Shown here: positions 47,534 through 56,100 of the stretch, piece by piece
How the letters are laid out: each line of letters starts with the position of its first letter
How positions within the stretch are numbered: position 1 is the stretch's first letter
From: Sphingobium sufflavum
Lineage (GTDB): Bacteria; Pseudomonadota; Alphaproteobacteria; Sphingomonadales; Sphingomonadaceae
DNA: 64,000 bases
Assembly: GCF_021403115.1 (NCBI RefSeq)
Contig: NZ_JAJSSH010000008.1
Coordinates: 1 to 64,000 of the forward strand
Direction: 5' to 3'
Notes under the pieces: generated by a model
What the model was told of the DNA's origin: nothing
The model's input: only the letters and a program-made list of their open reading frames with translations
Databases searched by the model: none
Position numbers and translations under genes: made by a program

Positions 47534-47579
47534 CCTGAAAGCTATGGGCTGACGCACCTGAAAGCCATGGGCTGACGCA
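47534..47579. repeat. 23-bp tandem duplication
   Basis: Two adjacent 23-base copies (47534-47556 and 47557-47579) differ at one base. They begin CCTGAAAGC and end GGGCTGACGCA. They lie right after the acyl carrier protein stop. A recent local duplication is the simplest reading. Confidence 0.8.
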
Positions 47580-47659
47580 ATGGTTCGCCCGCGTAGCCGG
47601 GTTGCCGGAGCAACGAACCGCCCTGGACTCGTCACCAGAGCAGGATGATTTTTCCGTGA

Positions 47660-47702
47660 ACCGTCATTGCGAGCGCAGCAAGCCGAAGGCGGGCAATCTA
47701 AC
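47660..47702. repeat. Extragenic palindromic-type element
   Basis: The stretch containing CGTCATTGCGAGCGCAGCAA and then GGCGGGCAATCTAACCTC resembles the dispersed TCATTGCGAGCG-type extragenic element with a partner CAATC end, found in many proteobacterial genomes. The resemblance is by eye. Confidence 0.45.
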
Positions 47703-47713
47703 CTCATCCCCTT

Positions 47714-48502
47714 CTATCGAATGAAGTAGCCCACCACTTTCCAGCCGGACGACTGCTGCGCCAACACGATAGTCTCGACCGCGGCGGGCTTGTTCGCGAA
47801 AGTCGTGCGATATTCCAGCAGTTCATAGTGCCCCGTCGGCGCACCGGGCAGCGACGTTGCCTTGGTCACCTTGCCCAACGTGCGGGACAGGACGGCGCCC
47901 AGCGGCTTACGCACAGGTTCGATGACCGACGCCCAGCCCTGTGTCGTCACCTGCGACTGGAACAATGTCCCCGACGCCCGCCAGCTCCCACTCCAATCCC
48001 CCTTGTCCACCAACGCCAGCCATTGCGTGGCCGCGCGACCACTCGCCGCCGGGCCACTCGCCGTCGGGATCGCGGATGCGGGGGTAGCGGATGCCGGGGT
48101 GGAGGGTATGTCCTCGCCCCGACCGAAAGAAAACAGGGCGACAGCAATCAGGCAGAGCATCACTATTCCTCCCGCAAGCCATGCCGCGACATGGCCCGCG
48201 CCTTTGGGTTGACGGTGTGGCTCTGGCTGTTGCGGGGGCAGCGGCAAAGGCGCGACCCCCAAATCCATGGGTACAGGAAATTGGGGGTCTCCCCCCTCGG
48301 CCCGGCCGAGATGCCGCGCGGCCTCCCGGCTGCTGGAAACACCCAGTTTTCGGCGGGCGTCGCGCAGCCGTTCGTTGATGGTGTGGACGGACAGGTCGAG
48401 ATGGCGGGCGATCGACTTAGCGTCATGCCCCGCCAGCAGCAGACGCAAGGTCGCCTTTTCCCGTTCGCTCAGTGCATCGACGCCTTCATCCATCGCCGCC
48501 AT
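47714..48502 (-). CDS. LuxR-type HTH regulator with a transmembrane segment and DUF4019-like domain
   Basis: 262 residues. Residues 9-72 form a LuxR/FixJ-type helix-turn-helix (LSEREKATLRLLLAGHDAKSIA then LSVHTINERLRDARRKLG). A Pro-rich linker leads to one membrane helix (about 108-125, AWLAGGIVMLCLIAVALF). The rest, after an Ala/Pro/Ser linker, is a DUF4019-like domain (AATQWLALVDKGDWSGSW, then GWKVVGYFIR). The DNA-binding part would be cytoplasmic and the DUF4019 part periplasmic, making it a one-component membrane regulator. Target genes are unknown. Confidence 0.85.
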   Translation of the reverse strand: MAAMDEGVDALSEREKATLRLLLAGHDAKSIARHLDLSVHTINERLRDARRKLGVSSSREAARHLGRAEGGDPQFPVPMDLGVAPLPLPPQQPEPHRQPKGAGHVAAWLAGGIVMLCLIAVALFSFGRGEDIPSTPASATPASAIPTASGPAASGRAATQWLALVDKGDWSGSWRASGTLFQSQVTTQGWASVIEPVRKPLGAVLSRTLGKVTKATSLPGAPTGHYELLEYRTTFANKPAAVETIVLAQQSSGWKVVGYFIR

Positions 48503-48670
48503 CCGTCGGGCCGCAAGCGCCCATCCCTATCCCCCGGCCCCTATCTTCGGCATGGCTGACGCGGGGCATGAGACTAGATCACGGCTTCCCGGCGACCTGT
48601 CAAACCGCACCCGCCCGATAGCGACAGGACAAGGGCTGGCCGAACGCGGTTTCGCGCCCGACCTCCCATC

Positions 48671-49633
48671 TCACTCCGCCGCGACAGCCTCGAAATCCGC
48701 TTCCGCCAGAAACCGCTCGGCGTCCAGCGCCGCCATGCAGCCCATGCCCGCCGCCGTCACCGCCTGGCGATAGATTTTGTCCGTCACGTCGCCCGCCGCG
48801 AACACGCCGGGGATGGCGGTGCGGCTCGTGCCCTTCTCGACCACCAGATAGCCGTCATCCAGTTCCAGCTTGTCCACGAACAATTCCGTCGCGGGCTTGT
48901 GGCCGATGGCGACGAAGGCGCCGTCCGTCGGCACATGGCTCTTCTCGCCCGTCACCGTGTCGATCAGGTCGACACCGACCAGACCCTCCGGGTTGCCGCC
49001 GCCCACGAACCGCTCGATGCCCTTGTTCCACAGCACCTTGATCTTGGGATGGGCGAACAGCCGCTCCTGAAGGATCTTCTCCGCGCGCAGGCTGTCACGG
49101 CGATGGATCAGCGTCACGTCATGGCTGTGGTTGGTGAGGTACAGGGCCTCCTCCACCGCCGTGTTGCCGCCGCCGATCACCACCACCTTCTTGCCGCGAT
49201 AGAAGAAACCGTCGCAGGTCGCGCAGGCGGATACGCCCTTGCCCTGCAACAGGCTCTCGCTCTCCAGCCCCAGCCACTTGGCCTGCGCGCCGGTGGAGAT
49301 CACCAGCGTATCCGCAACATAGATTGTGCCGCCGTCACCCTTCAGCCGGAACGGACGCTCGGACAGGTCCACATCGACGATTTGGTCGTACAGCATCTGC
49401 GCGCCGACATGCTCGGCCTGCGCCTGCATCTGCTCCATCAGCCACGGTCCCTGGATCACGTCGCGAAAGCCGGGGTAATTCTCCACGTCGGTCGTGATCG
49501 TCAACTGCCCGCCTGGCTGCATACCCTGCACCACGATCGGCGCCATCCCCGCGCGCGCGGCATAAATGGCGGCGCTCAGGCCAGCGGGGCCGGAACCGAG
49601 GATCAGCATACGTGTCGAATGGGTAGCAGTCAT
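48671..49633 (-). CDS. trxB: Thioredoxin-disulfide reductase
   Basis: 320 residues. FAD-binding LGSGPAGLSAAIYAARAG, the redox pair C137-A-T-C140 (SACATCDGFFY), NADPH-binding GGGNTAVEEAL and the C-terminal GVFAAGDVTDKIYRQAVTA are all present. It reduces thioredoxin with NADPH. It stands alone, between the LuxR-type gene and the Anbu cluster. Confidence 0.97.
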   Translation of the reverse strand: MTATHSTRMLILGSGPAGLSAAIYAARAGMAPIVVQGMQPGGQLTITTDVENYPGFRDVIQGPWLMEQMQAQAEHVGAQMLYDQIVDVDLSERPFRLKGDGGTIYVADTLVISTGAQAKWLGLESESLLQGKGVSACATCDGFFYRGKKVVVIGGGNTAVEEALYLTNHSHDVTLIHRRDSLRAEKILQERLFAHPKIKVLWNKGIERFVGGGNPEGLVGVDLIDTVTGEKSHVPTDGAFVAIGHKPATELFVDKLELDDGYLVVEKGTSRTAIPGVFAAGDVTDKIYRQAVTAAGMGCMAALDAERFLAEADFEAVAAE

Positions 49634-49705
49634 AAGAGGCCCTTAATGCGATTCTGGTCGCTACATAGGGATTGCATACGCATACGCAAATACCCGTATG
49701 GGGGG

Positions 49706-50443
49706 TTAATCGAGGACGCTGGGCAGGGATTCGAAGCCCCGGCGCAATGTTTCGCCCCATTGCGCCGAAATGCGGCCGAATTCCTCATCGTCGGGATAGA
49801 TGCGGCGGCGCAGGCGAAAGGACAGGTCGTCCTTGGAGATCACCGTCAGGTCCAGCGGCATGCCGACCGACAGGTTGGACCGCAGCGTCGAATCCATCGA
49901 CACGCACACCGCCTTGGCCGCATCCTCCAGCGACGTGTCGGGGTGGATGATCCGGTCCAGGATCGGCTTGCCATATTTATGCTCGCCAATCTGGAAAAAG
50001 GGCGTGTCCGCCGTCGCCTCGATGAAATTGCCGTCGCTGTAGATCAGGTAGAGGCGCAGCTTGCCGTTTTTGCGCTGGCCGCACAGGATCATGTTGGATG
50101 ACAGGCTGGTGCTGGCCATGCCCAGCTTCTGTTGCATCCGCGACTGGACGGATTTCATCGTGTCGCCCACGATCTGCGCGGCGCGGTGCAGCGTCCGGCA
50201 GTTGAGGATCGTTTCGCACTCGACCCCCTCCAGATTATCCTTGATCGCGCGCGACAGGGTCGTCTTGACCTCCTGCGTCACGGACAGGTTGCCCGAACAC
50301 ATGATGGCGACCGCACGCTCGCCCGGACTTTCATAGGTGAAGGTTTTGCGGAAGCGCCCGATATTGTCGACGCCCGCGTTGGTGCGTGTGTCCGACAGCA
50401 ATACGAGGCCCGCATTGACCCGAACGGCAACACAGTAAGTCAC
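49706..50443 (-). CDS. Anbu (proteasome-related) peptidase
   Basis: 245 residues. The N terminus MTYCVAVRVNAGLVLLSDTRTNAGVD matches Anbu, with Thr2 as the probable nucleophile after Met removal, and the body follows the proteasome beta fold (FTYESPGERAVAIMCSGNLS). Anbu rings are an ancestral-type bacterial Ntn hydrolase. It is followed upstream by transglutaminase-like, alpha-E and ATP-grasp genes, the standard partner set, suggesting a peptide-modification or turnover system. Confidence 0.93.
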   Translation of the reverse strand: MTYCVAVRVNAGLVLLSDTRTNAGVDNIGRFRKTFTYESPGERAVAIMCSGNLSVTQEVKTTLSRAIKDNLEGVECETILNCRTLHRAAQIVGDTMKSVQSRMQQKLGMASTSLSSNMILCGQRKNGKLRLYLIYSDGNFIEATADTPFFQIGEHKYGKPILDRIIHPDTSLEDAAKAVCVSMDSTLRSNLSVGMPLDLTVISKDDLSFRLRRRIYPDDEEFGRISAQWGETLRRGFESLPSVLD

Positions 50444-50509
50444 GATATTTTTCCCTGCCCCCCGGCTCAGCGATTCGCGGACAATGGCATTATTGCCGTA
50501 CGATTGCCA

Positions 50510-51361
50510 TCATTGCTGCTGCGACTGCGCCTGCTTCTGGGACAGGATCGGCGCGGTGGCGACCTGTACATCCACGTTCATGCCGATCCCGCCGGTCAGC
50601 GCCGCGACCCCGCGCAGCGGCGCGGAATCGAACGCATCCACGCCCCAGGACAGGCGGACATACTGGTCCGTGACGCAGATTTTGCGCGTGGGATCGAAAC
50701 CGACCCACCCCAGCCCCTCGACAAAGGCTTCGGCCCAGCCATGGCTCTGGCCGATCTCCTCCGCGTCCATCTCGCCCTCCTCGTCATAAACGTAACCGGC
50801 GACATAGCGGGTCGGCACGCCCATTTCCCGCGCGGCGGCGATGAAGACATGGGCAAAGTCCTGGCAAACGCCGCCCCCCATTTCCAGCGCCTGCGCGGCG
50901 GTGGTGGCGCTGTCCGTGCTGTCCTTGCGATAGCGCATCCGGCCATGGACGATGTGCGACAGATTGTGCAGGCTGGCCAGCGGCCCGTCCGTCGTCCGCG
51001 CCTCCGCCGCCATCTCGACCAGCGCGCCGTCCGCCTTGGTGAAATCGCCCTGCCGCAGGAAGATGCGCGGGCTGGCCGCCTCGTCGGGAAAGCCGATAAT
51101 GCCGGCGCGGTCGGCCGTCTCCACGATGCCCTCCGCGACCACCACCGCCTCGCTGATCCGCTGGCCGGTCCGCCACAGGGCTTCGGGCACGCCATAGCTG
51201 TTGGCGGTGAAATTCTCGACCGGCTCGCCGTTCACGCTGATGCGCCAGTCCTCGATCCGCTGGACCGGGCTGTCCATCGGTTTAAGCCGCAGCCGCATCG
51301 TCGCGCCCAGCGCGGTGCCCTCGTAGGAATAGCGGGTTTCGTGGCGGATGCACAGGCGCAT
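50510..51361 (-). CDS. Transglutaminase family cysteine peptidase-like protein
   Basis: 283 residues. An N-terminal beta region (LCIRHETRYSYEGTALGATMRLRLKP) precedes the transglutaminase core with catalytic Cys in GGGVCQDFAHVF, His in QSHGWAEAF and Asp in WVGFDPT. It is the third gene of the ATP-grasp/alpha-E/transglutaminase/Anbu cluster; 12 bases separate it from the alpha-E gene. A peptidase acting on the product of the ATP-grasp ligase is the usual proposal. Confidence 0.93.
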   Translation of the reverse strand: MRLCIRHETRYSYEGTALGATMRLRLKPMDSPVQRIEDWRISVNGEPVENFTANSYGVPEALWRTGQRISEAVVVAEGIVETADRAGIIGFPDEAASPRIFLRQGDFTKADGALVEMAAEARTTDGPLASLHNLSHIVHGRMRYRKDSTDSATTAAQALEMGGGVCQDFAHVFIAAAREMGVPTRYVAGYVYDEEGEMDAEEIGQSHGWAEAFVEGLGWVGFDPTRKICVTDQYVRLSWGVDAFDSAPLRGVAALTGGIGMNVDVQVATAPILSQKQAQSQQQ

Positions 51362-51373
51362 GGACGGGGTTTC

Positions 51374-52306
51374 CTAGGCGAAATGATAGGCTTCGGCGAT
51401 TTCGCTGCCGAGGCGGTTGCTGTCCGACAGGGTCCGCTGGACCGTCTCGTGCAGACCATGGCGAAAGATGTCGCCGCTGGTCTTGGCCGCCAGGCCGCTC
51501 ACCATCGCCTCCACACTGTCATGACATTCGCGCCGCTGTCCATGCCATTGCGCCAGCCGCCCCAACCGGTACGACAACTGGTCGTAGCAATAGAGGACGC
51601 TGCGCGGGAAGCGCCGGTTGAGCATCAGGAAATCGGTGATCTGCCAGGGCGAATAGACCCCGCCATAGACATGGTGATAGGCCCGGTTGCCGGACAGGGC
51701 ATACAGCACCGACTGCCATTGATAATGGTCGCGATTGCCGCCCACTACGTCCGTCTCCGGCAGCAGCACATAATATTTCACGTCCAGCAGCCGCAGCACC
51801 GACTGCGCCCGCTCCAGCGCGCAACCCGCGCGGATGAAGTCGTGCCGCTCGTCGCGCAGGTGGCCACTTTCGGTCGCCCCGCGAAAGATCATCGCGCGCT
51901 GCTTCACCCAGTCGAGGATGGTGGCTAGCTGCGCCCGCGCCTGCGGCACGTCATAGCTTTCCAGGTTGCGCCATCCCTCGTTCAACGCCTCCCACATGTC
52001 CTGCGTCAGGGCGGTGCGGACGGACTTGCCGTTCGCCCGCGCCTTCATCAGGCAGGACCGGATCGACACCGGATTGTCCCCGTTCAGGACCAGATGCTCG
52101 ACCACGTCGCTCTCGCGGATCACGGCGTCCTTGTCGAACAGATGCTGGCTGCCGGTCACGCGGATGATCGACTTCCACTCCTCCCGGTGGTGCGCGCCGG
52201 GCAGGATCGCCATGCGCTGGCCCATGGTGATGAGCCGCGCCGTGGCCTCCGCCCGCTCCAGATAGCGCGCCAGCCAGAAGAGATTTTCGGCAGTCCGGCT
52301 CAGCAT
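51374..52306 (-). CDS. Alpha-E domain protein
   Basis: 310 residues, all helical. It starts MLSRTAENLFWLARYLERAEATARL, the family hallmark, with a conserved NRAYHHVYGG region near 230. The function is unknown, but it always travels with the ATP-grasp and transglutaminase genes of Anbu-type clusters, and may hold a peptide substrate. It lies 40 bases after the ATP-grasp gene. Confidence 0.92.
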   Translation of the reverse strand: MLSRTAENLFWLARYLERAEATARLITMGQRMAILPGAHHREEWKSIIRVTGSQHLFDKDAVIRESDVVEHLVLNGDNPVSIRSCLMKARANGKSVRTALTQDMWEALNEGWRNLESYDVPQARAQLATILDWVKQRAMIFRGATESGHLRDERHDFIRAGCALERAQSVLRLLDVKYYVLLPETDVVGGNRDHYQWQSVLYALSGNRAYHHVYGGVYSPWQITDFLMLNRRFPRSVLYCYDQLSYRLGRLAQWHGQRRECHDSVEAMVSGLAAKTSGDIFRHGLHETVQRTLSDSNRLGSEIAEAYHFA

Positions 52307-52346
52307 GGGTGCGTCCTTTCCTCAGACGTCTTGTCGATCGGTCCCC

Positions 52347-53756
52347 TCATATCTGAAGCACCCATGTATCCTTGACGCCGCCCCCCTGGCTAGAATTGAC
52401 GACCAGCGACCCCTCGGTCAGCGCGACCCGCGTCAGCCCGCCGGGCACCAGCCGCAACTGCGTGCCGACCAGGCAATAGGGCCGGAAGTCCACATGCCGC
52501 TCCACGATCCCCGCCTCGCCCAGCGTGGGCACGGTGGACAGGGCCAGCGTCGGCTGCGCGATGAACTCGGACGGGTTGGCGCGGATGCGGTGGGCATAGG
52601 CCTCCACCTCCGCCTTCGTCGCCTTCGGCCCGATCAGCATCCCATAGCCACCCGACCCATGCACTTCCTTGGCCACCAATTCATGCAGGTTTTCCAGGAC
52701 ATAGGCACATTCGTCCGGCTTGGCGCAATTCCAGGTCGGGATATTCTCCAGGATCGCGCTCTCCCCCAGGTAGAAGCGGATCATGTCCGGCACATAGGTG
52801 TAGATGGCCTTGTCGTCCGCCACCCCCGCACCCGGCGCGGAGCACAGCGTCACCCCGCCCCGCCGATAGGCGTCGAACAGGCCCGGCACGCCCAGCAGGC
52901 TGTCGGGACGGAACACCAGCGGGTCGATATAATCATCGTCGATCCGGCGATAGATCACGTCCACCCGGCGCGGGCCATAGGTCGTCTTCATATAGACGAG
53001 GCCGTCGTCGGCATAGAGGTCCGCCGGCTCGACCAGTTCCACACCCATCAGGTCGGCCAGAAAGCTATGCTCATAATAGGCGCTGTTGAGCGAGCCGGGC
53101 GTCAGCACGACCACGACCGGATCGTCCTTGCACGCGGGCGGCGCCACTTCCTTCAGGCTTTTCAGCAGGTCGTCGGGATAATGGTCGACCGGCGCCACCA
53201 TCCCCTGATTGAACAGGTCGGGGAACATGCGCGTCATGATCTCCCGGTTCTCCAGCATATAGGAGACACCCGACGGCGTGCGGCAATTATCCTCCAGCAC
53301 CTGGAACTTGTCCGGCCCGGTCCGCACGATGTCCACGCCCACGATATGGCTGTACACCCGGCCCGGCGGCGTAAAGCCCGCCATCTCCGGCTTGTAGGCG
53401 GCGTTCTTGTAGATGATGTCGGCCGGCATGATGCCCGCACGGATGATCTCGCCGCGATGATAGACGTCGTAGAGAAAGGCGTTGAGCGCCCGCGCCCGTT
53501 GCCGGATACCCGCCTCCAGCGTGCGCCATTCCAGCGCGGTGAAGATGCGGGGCAGCAGGTCGAAGGGGATCAGCCGTTCGGGGTCGCCCCCCTCGCCATA
53601 GACGGCAAAGGTTATGCCGATCTTGCGGAATATCGCCTCCGCTTCCTCCAGGCGGCGGTTAAGCCCGCCTATGCCGGTTTGCTCGACCCAATGCTGGACC
53701 GGCGCATAACATTCCCGCACCGATCCGTTGCGGTCCAGCATCTCGTAAAACGCCAT
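52347..53756 (-). CDS. Circularly permuted type 2 ATP-grasp protein
   Basis: 469 residues. The family start MAFYEMLDRNGSVRECYAP (N-terminal DUF404-like part), RVYSHIVGVDIVRTGPDKFQVLEDN and GGGVKDTWVLQI at the C terminus match the CP_ATPgrasp_2 family. These enzymes probably ligate amino acids or peptides to a carrier. It is the first gene of the four-gene minus-strand run that ends with Anbu. Confidence 0.93.
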   Translation of the reverse strand: MAFYEMLDRNGSVRECYAPVQHWVEQTGIGGLNRRLEEAEAIFRKIGITFAVYGEGGDPERLIPFDLLPRIFTALEWRTLEAGIRQRARALNAFLYDVYHRGEIIRAGIMPADIIYKNAAYKPEMAGFTPPGRVYSHIVGVDIVRTGPDKFQVLEDNCRTPSGVSYMLENREIMTRMFPDLFNQGMVAPVDHYPDDLLKSLKEVAPPACKDDPVVVVLTPGSLNSAYYEHSFLADLMGVELVEPADLYADDGLVYMKTTYGPRRVDVIYRRIDDDYIDPLVFRPDSLLGVPGLFDAYRRGGVTLCSAPGAGVADDKAIYTYVPDMIRFYLGESAILENIPTWNCAKPDECAYVLENLHELVAKEVHGSGGYGMLIGPKATKAEVEAYAHRIRANPSEFIAQPTLALSTVPTLGEAGIVERHVDFRPYCLVGTQLRLVPGGLTRVALTEGSLVVNSSQGGGVKDTWVLQI

Positions 53757-54121
53757 TCAGACCGCTATGCCCCCGTTTGTTTGTGCATTGCAGCATAGTG
53801 CGCTCGATTCGCGGAAATGCAAGGGGAAAAGTTCGTCTTTCAGGGGCGCAAGATCAGATTTAGTGACAGTTGTGCGACAGCTACAACGCTTTCAAGCGGT
53901 TGCGGATATTGGGGCAATGGAAATCCGTTCGCCCTGTTCCTGTCGAAGGGCGGTGCTGCTTCCTGTGGCACCGCGCTTCAAAGGCCGTACAGCCTTTCGA
54001 TACGCTCCGGGCGGACGGAGCATGAGGAGCCATCGGACTCTCGTCTCTTATCCTCGCAAACCTGCCGCCCCCGACCACCAGCCTTGACCCCGCGACCCAT
54101 GATGTGCAAAACAGTCGCGCA
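53757..54121. other. Intergenic region upstream of the leuA leader
   Basis: 365 bases between the divergent ATP-grasp gene and the leuA leader peptide. It contains a pair of inverted REP-like elements (53925-54018) and must hold the leuA promoter; no convincing -35/-10 pair was fixed. No gene was seen. Confidence 0.4.
53925..54018. repeat. Pair of inverted REP-like elements
   Basis: CCGTTCGCCCTGTTCCTGTC at 53925-53944, continuing GAAGGG, is mirrored by CCTTTCGATACG with GGGCGGACGG at 53993-54018. They form an imperfect inverted pair like other bacterial interspersed mosaic elements. The units share ends with the sphingomonad element at 23821. Confidence 0.55.
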
Positions 54122-54172
54122 ATGATTGACATGTTCCACCTACTGCGGACAGCGCGACTTACACGCCCTTAG
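54122..54172 (+). CDS. Putative leu leader peptide
   Basis: A 16-residue ORF, MIDMFHLLRTARLTRP, lies 136 bases upstream of leuA. It holds CTA-CTG in tandem and a later CTT codon for leucine, and its stop lies within the first arm of a hairpin (54162-54177). This is the arrangement of ribosome-mediated attenuation. No strong ribosome site is visible; a second ATG at codon 4 is possible. Confidence 0.55.
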   Translation: MIDMFHLLRTARLTRP

Positions 54173-54230
54173 GCGTGCGATACCGGCTGCGCCTGCCCCT
54201 TCGAACGGGCGCGCACCATCCGCCTAAGGG
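54162..54230 (+). promoter_or_regulatory. Candidate leucine attenuator of leuA
   Basis: Three mutually exclusive or nested pairings can be drawn: a hairpin CACGCC-CTTA-GGCGTG at 54162-54177, a stem of nine pairs with a 2-base bulge at 54188-54215 (TGCGC..GCCC with GGGCGCGCA), and a perfect 10-base long-range match of 54166-54175 with 54221-54230. A ribosome stalled on the leader leucine codons would cover the first arm and switch the pairing. There is no U run after the last stem, so the mechanism may be other than an intrinsic terminator. Confidence 0.5.
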
Positions 54231-54308
54231 ACCAGTTCACCGCTTATCGTCAATCGCGACAGCGCAGGACATCTCCATTCCGCGTCGCCTTGCAGAAGAT
54301 CCATTGCC

Positions 54309-55979
54309 ATGATGCTCACTGACCCCAGCCGCAAATACCGGCCCTTCCCGCAGGTCGACCTGCCCGACCGCCAATGGCCCAGCCGCACCATCACCACGCC
54401 GCCACGCTGGCTGTCCACCGACATGCGCGACGGCAATCAGGCGTTGATCGACCCCATGGATACGGAGAAGAAGACCCGCTTCTTCGAATTGCTGACCCGT
54501 GTCGGCATCAAGGAGATTGAGGTCGGCTTTCCCTCCGCCGGGGCGACGGAGTTCGACTTCATCTCTGGGCTGGTGCAGGGTGACAAGATCCCCGACGACG
54601 TCATCATCCAGGTGCTGACGCAGGCCCGCCGCGACCTGATCGAGAAAAGCTTCCAGAGCCTTGTCGGCGCGAAGCAGGCCATCGTCCATGTCTATAACGC
54701 CGTGTCGCCCGCGTGGCGCCGCATCGTGTTCCAGATGGACCGGCCCCAGATCAAGCAGATCGCGATCGACGCGGCCAAGATCATCCGGGACGAGGCGGCC
54801 AGGCAGCCCAACACCGACTGGCATTTCGAATATTCGCCGGAAACCTTCTCCACCGCGGAGCTGGATTTCAGCCTGGAGTGCTGCGAGGCGGTGATGGATA
54901 TTCTCCAGCCGACGACCGACAAGCCGCTGATCCTGAACCTGCCCGCGACGGTGGAGGCGGCGACGCCGAACATCTACGCCGACCAGATCGAATGGTTCGG
55001 CCGCCATATTCGCGACCGGGACAAGGTCGTTCTGTCGCTGCATCCGCATAACGACCGGGGCACCGGCGTGGCGGCGGCGGAGCTGGGCCTGATGGCGGGC
55101 GGCGACCGGGTGGAGGGTTGCCTGTTCGGCAATGGCGAGCGTACCGGCAACTGCGACATCGTGACCGTGGCGCTGAACATGTACACACAGGGCGTCTCGC
55201 CGGGCCTCGATTTCTCGAACATCGACGAAATCGTGCAGACCGTGACCTATTGCAACAACCTGCCCGTGCATCCGCGCCATCCCTATGCGGGCGAACTGGT
55301 GTTCACCGCCTTCTCCGGCAGCCATCAGGACGCCATCAAGAAGGGCTTCGCCGCGCAGGAGGAGCGCAACGACGAGCTGTGGGACGTGCCCTATCTGCCC
55401 ATCGACCCGGCGGACATCGGCTGTTCCTACGAGGCGGTGATCCGCGTCAATTCGCAGTCCGGCAAGGGCGGCGTGGCGTGGGTGTTGCAGCAGGACAAGG
55501 GGCTGAAGCTGCCCAAGCGTATGCAGGCCGATTTCAGCCGCGTGGTGCAGGGGCTGGCCGACGACAGCAGCCGCGAACTGCACGCCGCCGACATCTGGGG
55601 CGCGTTCCAGAGCTTTTATCATCTGGGCGCGGACCAGCCCTACAAGCTGCTCGACTATCAGGAGAGCGGCCCCGCCGGGAACCGTGTGTTCGTGGGCAAG
55701 GTGGCGCTGAATGGGGAGGAGCGGACCGTGTCCGGCAGGGGCAACGGCCTGATCTCCTCCGTGCTGGATGCGCTGCGCGAGGGGATGGGCGTGGACCTCA
55801 GCGTCGTGGACTATAGCGAACATGCCGTCGGCGCGGGCAGCGACGCCAACGCCGCCGCCTATGTCGAATGTCGCACGGCGGACGGTCGCACGGTGTTCGG
55901 CGTGGGTCTGGACGCGGATGTCGCGACCGCGTCGGTGCAGGCGATCCTGTCCGCCGCCAACGGCCTGCATCGCTCATAA
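54309..55979 (+). CDS. leuA: 2-isopropylmalate synthase
   Basis: 556 residues, the first committed step of leucine synthesis, condensing acetyl-CoA with 2-oxoisovalerate. The TIM barrel shows STDMRDGNQALIDPMD, VGFPSAGATEFDF, LHPHNDRGTG and GNGERTGNCD. The C-terminal regulatory domain (from about 430) carries leucine feedback control. No other leu genes follow. Its expression is likely set by the leader upstream. Confidence 0.96.
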   Translation: MMLTDPSRKYRPFPQVDLPDRQWPSRTITTPPRWLSTDMRDGNQALIDPMDTEKKTRFFELLTRVGIKEIEVGFPSAGATEFDFISGLVQGDKIPDDVIIQVLTQARRDLIEKSFQSLVGAKQAIVHVYNAVSPAWRRIVFQMDRPQIKQIAIDAAKIIRDEAARQPNTDWHFEYSPETFSTAELDFSLECCEAVMDILQPTTDKPLILNLPATVEAATPNIYADQIEWFGRHIRDRDKVVLSLHPHNDRGTGVAAAELGLMAGGDRVEGCLFGNGERTGNCDIVTVALNMYTQGVSPGLDFSNIDEIVQTVTYCNNLPVHPRHPYAGELVFTAFSGSHQDAIKKGFAAQEERNDELWDVPYLPIDPADIGCSYEAVIRVNSQSGKGGVAWVLQQDKGLKLPKRMQADFSRVVQGLADDSSRELHAADIWGAFQSFYHLGADQPYKLLDYQESGPAGNRVFVGKVALNGEERTVSGRGNGLISSVLDALREGMGVDLSVVDYSEHAVGAGSDANAAAYVECRTADGRTVFGVGLDADVATASVQAILSAANGLHRS

Positions 55980-56014
55980 TATCATTATATAACAATATGA
56001 TATGATTGAAATTC

Positions 56015-56040
56015 GGCTGCGCCGGGCCTCCGGCGCAGCC
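56015..56040 (+). terminator. Hairpin after leuA, probable terminator
   Basis: A perfect 11-bp stem GGCTGCGCCGG / CCGGCGCAGCC with a GCCT loop starts 36 bases after the leuA stop. No T run follows, so it may pause or end transcription with help, or protect the 3' end. Confidence 0.6.
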
Positions 56041-56100
56041 AAATCGAAAACAGCCTTTTGATTGGTCATGTTGAAATCTCCGGAACGAAGGAGGCAGGCA

